DNA of 20,580 bases from Thalassiosira profunda (lineage: Eukaryota; Bacillariophyta; Thalassiosirophyceae; Thalassiosirales; Thalassiosiraceae), in NCBI GenBank assembly GCA_036939355.1, contig JALLAP010000723.1:1-20580 (forward strand). The letters run 5' to 3'. How positions within the stretch are numbered: position 1 is the stretch's first letter; the number at the start of each line of letters is the position of its first letter. The position numbers and the translations under genes are program-made. The notes beneath the pieces are model-generated. The model was not told the DNA's origin. It did not search any database and saw only the letters and a program-made list of their open reading frames with translations. Positions 16,159 to 20,580 of the stretch are shown piece by piece.

Positions 16159-17756
16159 ATGGCGCCGACCCTGCCGGGACACCCGCGCGTCGGGTCCAAT
16201 CCCTTCGATCGAGCACAGTCCACTGCTATCGCATTAAGTCGTCGATTTGCAATTGTGGGCAGAGATGTGCACATGATGTGAGCGAGACGCGATTTCAGAT
16301 TGCAATAGCTCCGAGGAGCGGCCACAGCGCACAGCGGAGGCCGCACCACTCTCAAAGCCATCGACTCCAAGATGACGCCGAAATTGCAGCCTATTGTTTA
16401 GCCGCAGAGCGGACGCCGCACCACCATTCTGAGCGCTGCGGCGTTGATCCTGCTCGTCCAAATTGCGGGGACGGTACAACATGCTCGCTCTCTCGCGAGA
16501 TCGTCGGTCCACACCACCGAAGACCAAAAAATGAACAGTCCAGTCCGCGATGCCGGAGCGCAGTCGATCGCAGGAGACATCCCCCGGCGCGGCGGTTTCC
16601 CCCGCTGGCCGGCCGGGGAGGGCGTCAACGCCACCACCGTCCTGGAATGGCTCATTTCGCGGCGATTGACAATAGGCTTAATCGGACGTTTGGGTTCCAC
16701 AACTGGCCGACGCACCCGGCGGCGGTGGCGCGTGGCAACGATGGACGATATGTGTTTGCGTATTCATCATCCGTGGCCGCGACCCTGCCCTCGGCAAAGT
16801 TCACCCGGAGGGTACAGATTCCTCCTACAGAGTCTATCTTGAACGAGGCCCTCAACCGCTTCAATGGAGGCGACTCGATTGATGAAGTGCCGTTGGCGAG
16901 GGTGTATCGGCTTCTCGACGATGGAGTGCCGATACCGCTGGCGCTGGACATCACCGACATGCAGCAGTGCGCCACCAATTATTCCGCGCATTGGGGGCCT
17001 GTTCACTTCGAGAAACTGCCGGTGTGGTCCCACTCTATTCGGGTCGATTGCAAACACGCCTTCGGCCTCCCTGGAGATGTATATCTTGGTGGCCTCCGCG
17101 GAAATGCGACGGAATGGGACACACAGTTCGAAGCGTGGGACAACACATACGCCTGGGAAACGAAGAAGAGGATCGCAGTTTGGAGGGGCGGCCTAACCGG
17201 AGGCGGGTGGCGGAACCGAATGTACGATCTTGTCGAACCATCGCCCCTCGTAGACGCGCGCGTCGTCACGAAAAGGCAGAGGCAAGATGCTCTACCCTTC
17301 CAGGAGTTCCAAAAATACCGCGCCGTAATAGATGTGGACGGCAATGCGTGGTCAGGAAGGTTTCCAAATCTCCTTTGTATGAATACGCCGGTGATCAAGG
17401 TGGCGCCACAGTACCTGGGCTATCACGATTTCACCGCGGAGCCGTTTGTTCATTATGTTCCCGCTCCACTGAACGAGTCTCTGATCGACGCGGTGAACTG
17501 GACGCTGGCGCCGGAAAACGAATCGACGGTTCGGGGCATCGTGCAGAATGCGCGGGCGTGGTGTCGGGAGAATATGCTGCGGGAACGTGCTATTGGAGAT
17601 CTGATTTTCCAGCTCGCCGCATACGTGGAAATGCTTGACCAGGACAGCCCGGGCTGGACGGAGCGGTTCGTGGAATGGCGAAACAGCACTTCCTCTCACA
17701 AACTTTTCCCCGGACTGTCGGATGGACAACTGAGACCATTGACGATTGCTCGATGA
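16159..17756 (+). CDS. GT90/CAP10 family glycosyltransferase, 5' structure unresolved
   Basis: The catalytic part is open from at least 16647 (MAHFAAIDN) to TGA at 17754-17756, 369 aa. It shows the GT90 signature: KKRIAVWRGGLTGGGWRNR (173-191 from that Met), YRAVIDVDGNAWSGRFPNLL (224-243) and FVHYVPAPL near 267-275. Relatives (CAP10, POGLUT) transfer xylose or glucose in the secretory pathway. The N-terminus is not settled. A strong Kozak ATG at 16159 opens a 40-codon frame. A likely signal anchor, ILSAAALILLVQIAGTVQ (about 16426-16479), lies in the same frame class but after a stop (16399-16401). The catalytic frame is one base off that frame. At least one intron plus a second intron or a missing base is needed. 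A 147-bp intron 16255-16401 would join the first two pieces, but its GTGGGC...TAG ends are unlike the other introns. Confidence 0.8.
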
Positions 17757-17770
17757 AGCCGAAATCACAG

Positions 17771-19655
17771 CTATTGCTTACCCGCAATCTCTTTCTTAAA
17801 AGCCTCTCGGCGCGCCCTGGCTCTTTCTCTTGCAATCTTGCCTTGCGGTTTCGACCGCTTTTTGCCTTTCTGCCTCTTGTATCGAATCTTGGCATCCTCA
17901 ACACGGTTTAGCTCAGAAAAATAACCCTCTGACACCTCAGAATACCCTCCACAGTGCCCGCATCCAACCTCTCGCTTCGCCTCGGGCAGGGACTCCCATG
18001 CCTCTTTGACAAACGCTGGCACGAAGAGTGAATCTGGATGGTCCGGAAAGACAACTCTCTGCGCGTACGCTAGATTCCTCATCTTTCGTTTTATCTCCGC
18101 CTCCGTCAAACTGTAATACAGGCGATGGAGCGTCCCCCACGGATCTGCCAGCAACGCTTCCTCATCGATCAGGATGGTGTACTCCGACATATCGAGCGTG
18201 TGTTTGAGCGATGGTGCATAGCGCGGATACAAATTGGATGCGACGACTGGAAGGCATCCAACCCTTATCGCCCGCAGCAACGCCCTCGACCCAGGATTGT
18301 CGCCCCTGACCACTAAGCAGAATTTGGAGTCTGCAAACCGCCTCTTCCACTGGGCAGGGTCGATGACAAATCCAACGCTGCTCCGGCTGTACGTACGAGC
18401 TTCCGCCGTGCCAGGGGCTGGGATGTTCTTCACAGGGGCATGCCGGAATATAGTCGAGTTGTAAACGTAATCACTGAGGCAAACACAGCATCGTCAGTGC
18501 TCAGGTAGGAACACAGGTGAACCACAAGCCGTAGCCTTCTACTCACTCTTCTCGGTTGTGGTAAAAGTATAACCATGTCGATGCCGAATACTTCTCATAG
18601 GTTGCCGGAATGAGCTCTGCTTCCGAGGGACCACCTAGGAAACCGATCGAGAAGCCAAACAGAGTCATCGGCTCTTCAAAGTACAACAGTTTGTTCCATT
18701 CGCGATAATCGTTCTCATCTTTGTGCATCCGATAAAGCTCCCACAGATCTCGATCTCTCGCCACTATGGCATTCCTAAAGACATTGCCGGATGGAAAGCA
18801 ACCACCGTCTTCGACGTCCACGATCCATTGATCATATGGGCAGGGCATGTCTTCAAACCATTTCGACGTGTTCCCGAGCGGTATGATATGCCGCAGCCAG
18901 TCCGGGTTGTACTCTTTGATTGCTTGGGGCAACTTGGCGCCCGCTCTCCAGGTGAAGAACTGCCCGTCCAGCGCGATGAAGATATGCCGAGCTCCCACTG
19001 TATTCTGGTAGATGGACGAGCTTGTCACCAGATCCAACGCCGTGAAGAAGTTCCTCCTTCCCGCATCCCAGTACTTCTCGTAGGCGCCTACCTGATTGGG
19101 GAAAACGGGCGGAATGAAGAAGGCGGCCTCGTTTGGATCATACGTTCGCAGAGGATGATTTGCAAGGGCTTGGTATATCGACCACACGGCCTCGTGAAAC
19201 GTCCGCTCCATACTCTCCAGTTTAGCCAATTCCGGACTCCCCGCGGGGCGTAGAAATGCGTGCAGTCTCGAGCTGTTGTAGATGTAGTATCGAAGCTTTG
19301 TAGGTTGGCTGGACAGTCTGCCAACATCATCGAGCACTGGTTGGTCCCTCGGTACCGGGTCGGTCAGAAAGGATCGGAGGAGGAAGGTATGGCGGTTCAT
19401 GTTGAAGATGGAGACGCTGGCGAATGCAAGCGAGATGGCCAGTATTCGCCACACACGGTCGTTGTTGCGTCGTTTTGATGGATATGACTTGCCACCTGTG
19501 CAATTGCTCCCATTGTTGGCGTGGGAGGACTTCTCGCCCATCAGGGCGTTGCTATCGTATTGATATTGAATGCGTATGAGCCCGCCAAACCAAACTGCCT
19601 GCCAGCGGCTCTCCGGATCGGAGGCGGGCTGCTCACCCGTGAGTGCAGTTGGCAT
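17771..19655 (-). CDS. Exostosin-like glycosyltransferase (GT47 type), two exons
   Basis: Exon 1 is 18547-19655 and exon 2 is 17771-18473, joined across a 73-bp GTGAGT...CAG intron (18474-18546) to give 603 aa. Splicing restores a smooth junction, YFYHNREDDYVYNS. A single membrane segment (about 69-85) makes it a type II Golgi-type protein. KLRYYIYN, the PNEAAFFIPP stretch and ARHIFIALDG belong to the N-terminal exostosin half. KFCLVVRGDNPGSRALLRAI (420-439), with GCLPVVASN following, is the sugar-nucleotide binding region of GT47. The C-terminus is Lys/Arg-rich (RYKRQKGKKRSKPQGK), unusual for a lumenal end. GT47 enzymes build heparan sulphate, xyloglucan, arabinan or other polymers; the product here is unknown. 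Met39 is an alternative start. It is convergent with GT90 with only 14 bp between stops. Confidence 0.88.
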
Positions 19656-20362
19656 CGCCCCCCTTCATCCGCTATCGGTCCATTGCATGTCTCATGCTCA
19701 TGTCTCATCTGGGTGCACCATAAATATTGTAATTGTACCTGGCAGCGCGACAGGTACCATAGCCACAGCTAACGGCAGGATACCAAATATCTCGGCCGAG
19801 CAGCGGGCGGCGTTTGCGAGGAAGGGAAGGAGCAGGCGCACCGGGGAGGACGCCGCCGTGGCCGCGGCCGGCGACGGGGTTGGTTCCGGTTGTGCTTGGC
19901 GTTGTCAAGTGTGCAAAAAAGTTCGTCCGGGTCCGGTTCATTCACGTGAACGATTGTCGCGTGAAAAAACCCCGTCACGTTGCAAAGAGAGAGGAGAATA
20001 CAGGAGAAAGGAGAGGAGAGGACAACAAAGGACGACAAAGGCGTCGATCCATACGATGCCACTTGCCAAGCAGCGTTAGTGGACGACGGTAGGGACGGCT
20101 TGAGATTGAATTGCGAGAGAAAACGGTTCTGTTACAAGCCAACTGTGCCAACTGACTTGGTCGCATGCCTGCGCTCTAGAGCTAGCCAGTCTTCAGTTCG
20201 AGAAGTTTAGCTTGAGAAAGACTCAAAGCTTCCTGCTGCCAGAGTTTGTGAGCAAAGCACTGCTGGGCCGTATCAGAGATGAAGATTAAGTTATTACATT
20301 AAGCAGTCACCTAAGTACACCCCGTCTCTCGAAATAGCGCCGAGGCCGCAACTGAGTGATCA
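19656..20362. other. Intergenic region upstream of the GT47 gene
   Basis: These 707 bp contain no convincing gene. A minus-strand TATA-like CAATATTTATGG near 19720-19732 lies about 70 bp upstream of the GT47 start. A 10-bp palindromic E-box, TTCACGTGAA, lies at 19941-19950, with CGCGTGA and TCACGTT nearby. The 19980-20040 part is purine-rich (GAGA-like). Confidence 0.4.
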
Positions 20363-20527
20363 TCACGCAGCTGCCAATCCCCGCCAGAGTTCTAACGGAA
20401 ACAGAGAGTCTGAAGAAAGGTCTTCCTTCTCCACCTTCTGCTTCCCATTGTATTTCCACGTCCATCCTCCACAAGCGTCATCCAGGCTCATCCATTCTTC
20501 CGCATCAAATTCATCGTCACAACATTT
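20363..20527 (-). CDS. Possible last exon of a minus-strand gene entering from the right edge
   Basis: A frame ending in TGA at 20363-20365 reads CDDEFDAEEWMSLDDACGGW, then TWKYNGKQKVEKEDLSSDS and LFPLELWRGLAAA. This is coherent, acidic and Trp-rich, and unlike the shadow ORFs. It is closed upstream by a TGA at 20528-20530. The first Met in frame is at 20491 (42 aa). No CAG acceptor lies between the upstream stop and the good sequence, so either the small ORF starts at 20491 or the frame is broken. I recognise no family. Confidence 0.3.
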   Translation of the reverse strand, partial: KCCDDEFDAEEWMSLDDACGGWTWKYNGKQKVEKEDLSSDSLFPLELWRGLAAA

Positions 20528-20580
20528 TCAACCCTCCTTATCTTATTGGTAGAGAAGGAGCACCGAAGATTGTCGCAGTC

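Noticed and set aside
16083..16646. Long N-terminal extension of the GT90 open frame
   Set aside because: It is Arg/His/Pro-rich, without hydrophobic segments, and looks like an accidental open frame. The signal-anchor-like stretch lies in another frame.
1..20580. tRNA, rRNA, CRISPR arrays, prokaryotic operons or ribosome binding sites
   Set aside because: I saw no cloverleaf-like tRNA gene, no rRNA stretch and no regularly spaced repeats. The window is eukaryotic, so Shine-Dalgarno and CRISPR features do not apply.

Overview
The window is nuclear DNA from a eukaryote, most likely a unicellular alga. It carries spliceosomal introns, Kozak-type start contexts, a cytosolic ribosomal protein (uS2/RPSA), a V-ATPase proteolipid, the mRNA 3'-end factor CLP1, an A20 zinc finger, a MYND protein and GT90/GT47 glycosyltransferases. 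The compact, intron-poor layout, the high GC and the gene mix suggest a stramenopile such as a centric diatom. That placement is a guess from style, not a database result. All five introns I can place with confidence start GTGAGT and end CAG (73 to 300 bp).

Layout, left to right. 1-640: a possible broken minus-strand coding piece, then an E-box/CRE-rich upstream region. 640-1662: V-ATPase subunit c (+). 1758-4520: a Methyltransf_16-type methyltransferase and a GT25-like glycosyltransferase (both -). 4937-5689: an A20 zinc-finger protein (+). 6090-7448: a MYND protein (-). 8307-9326: a secreted or anchored Cys-rich protein (-). 9820-11116: a zinc-type MDR dehydrogenase (+). 11271-12453: ribosomal protein SA (-). 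12962-14401: CLP1 (+). 14425-15867: an RgpF-like type II membrane protein (-). About 16159-17756: a GT90/CAP10 enzyme (+). 17771-19655: a GT47/exostosin-like enzyme (-). 19656-20580: mostly intergenic, with a possible last exon of a minus-strand gene at the right edge.

Three assembly-type blemishes change gene reading. Two single-N joins (1558 and 10807) are each flanked by an uncollapsed exact 72-bp duplicate. Dropping one copy plus the N (73 nt) restores the V-ATPase c and dehydrogenase frames. Inside RPSA a 223-bp tandem duplication shifts the frame. Its two copies differ at 8 bases, all synonymous, so each looks like a functional sequence: two alleles or paralogues laid end to end.

The newest-looking items are two unrelated-in-sequence but similarly built miniature inverted-repeat elements (226 and 230 bp, TAGG-type ends, perfect 8-bp target duplications, hAT-like), each inserted less than 90 bp upstream of a start codon. 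Also notable is a run of three neighbouring glycan-type membrane genes (RgpF-like, GT90, GT47) at 14.4-19.7 kb, with a further GT25-like gene at 2.9-4.5 kb. A small tandem duplication around the Cys-rich gene's start codon creates an upstream ORF that mimics the protein's own N-terminus.
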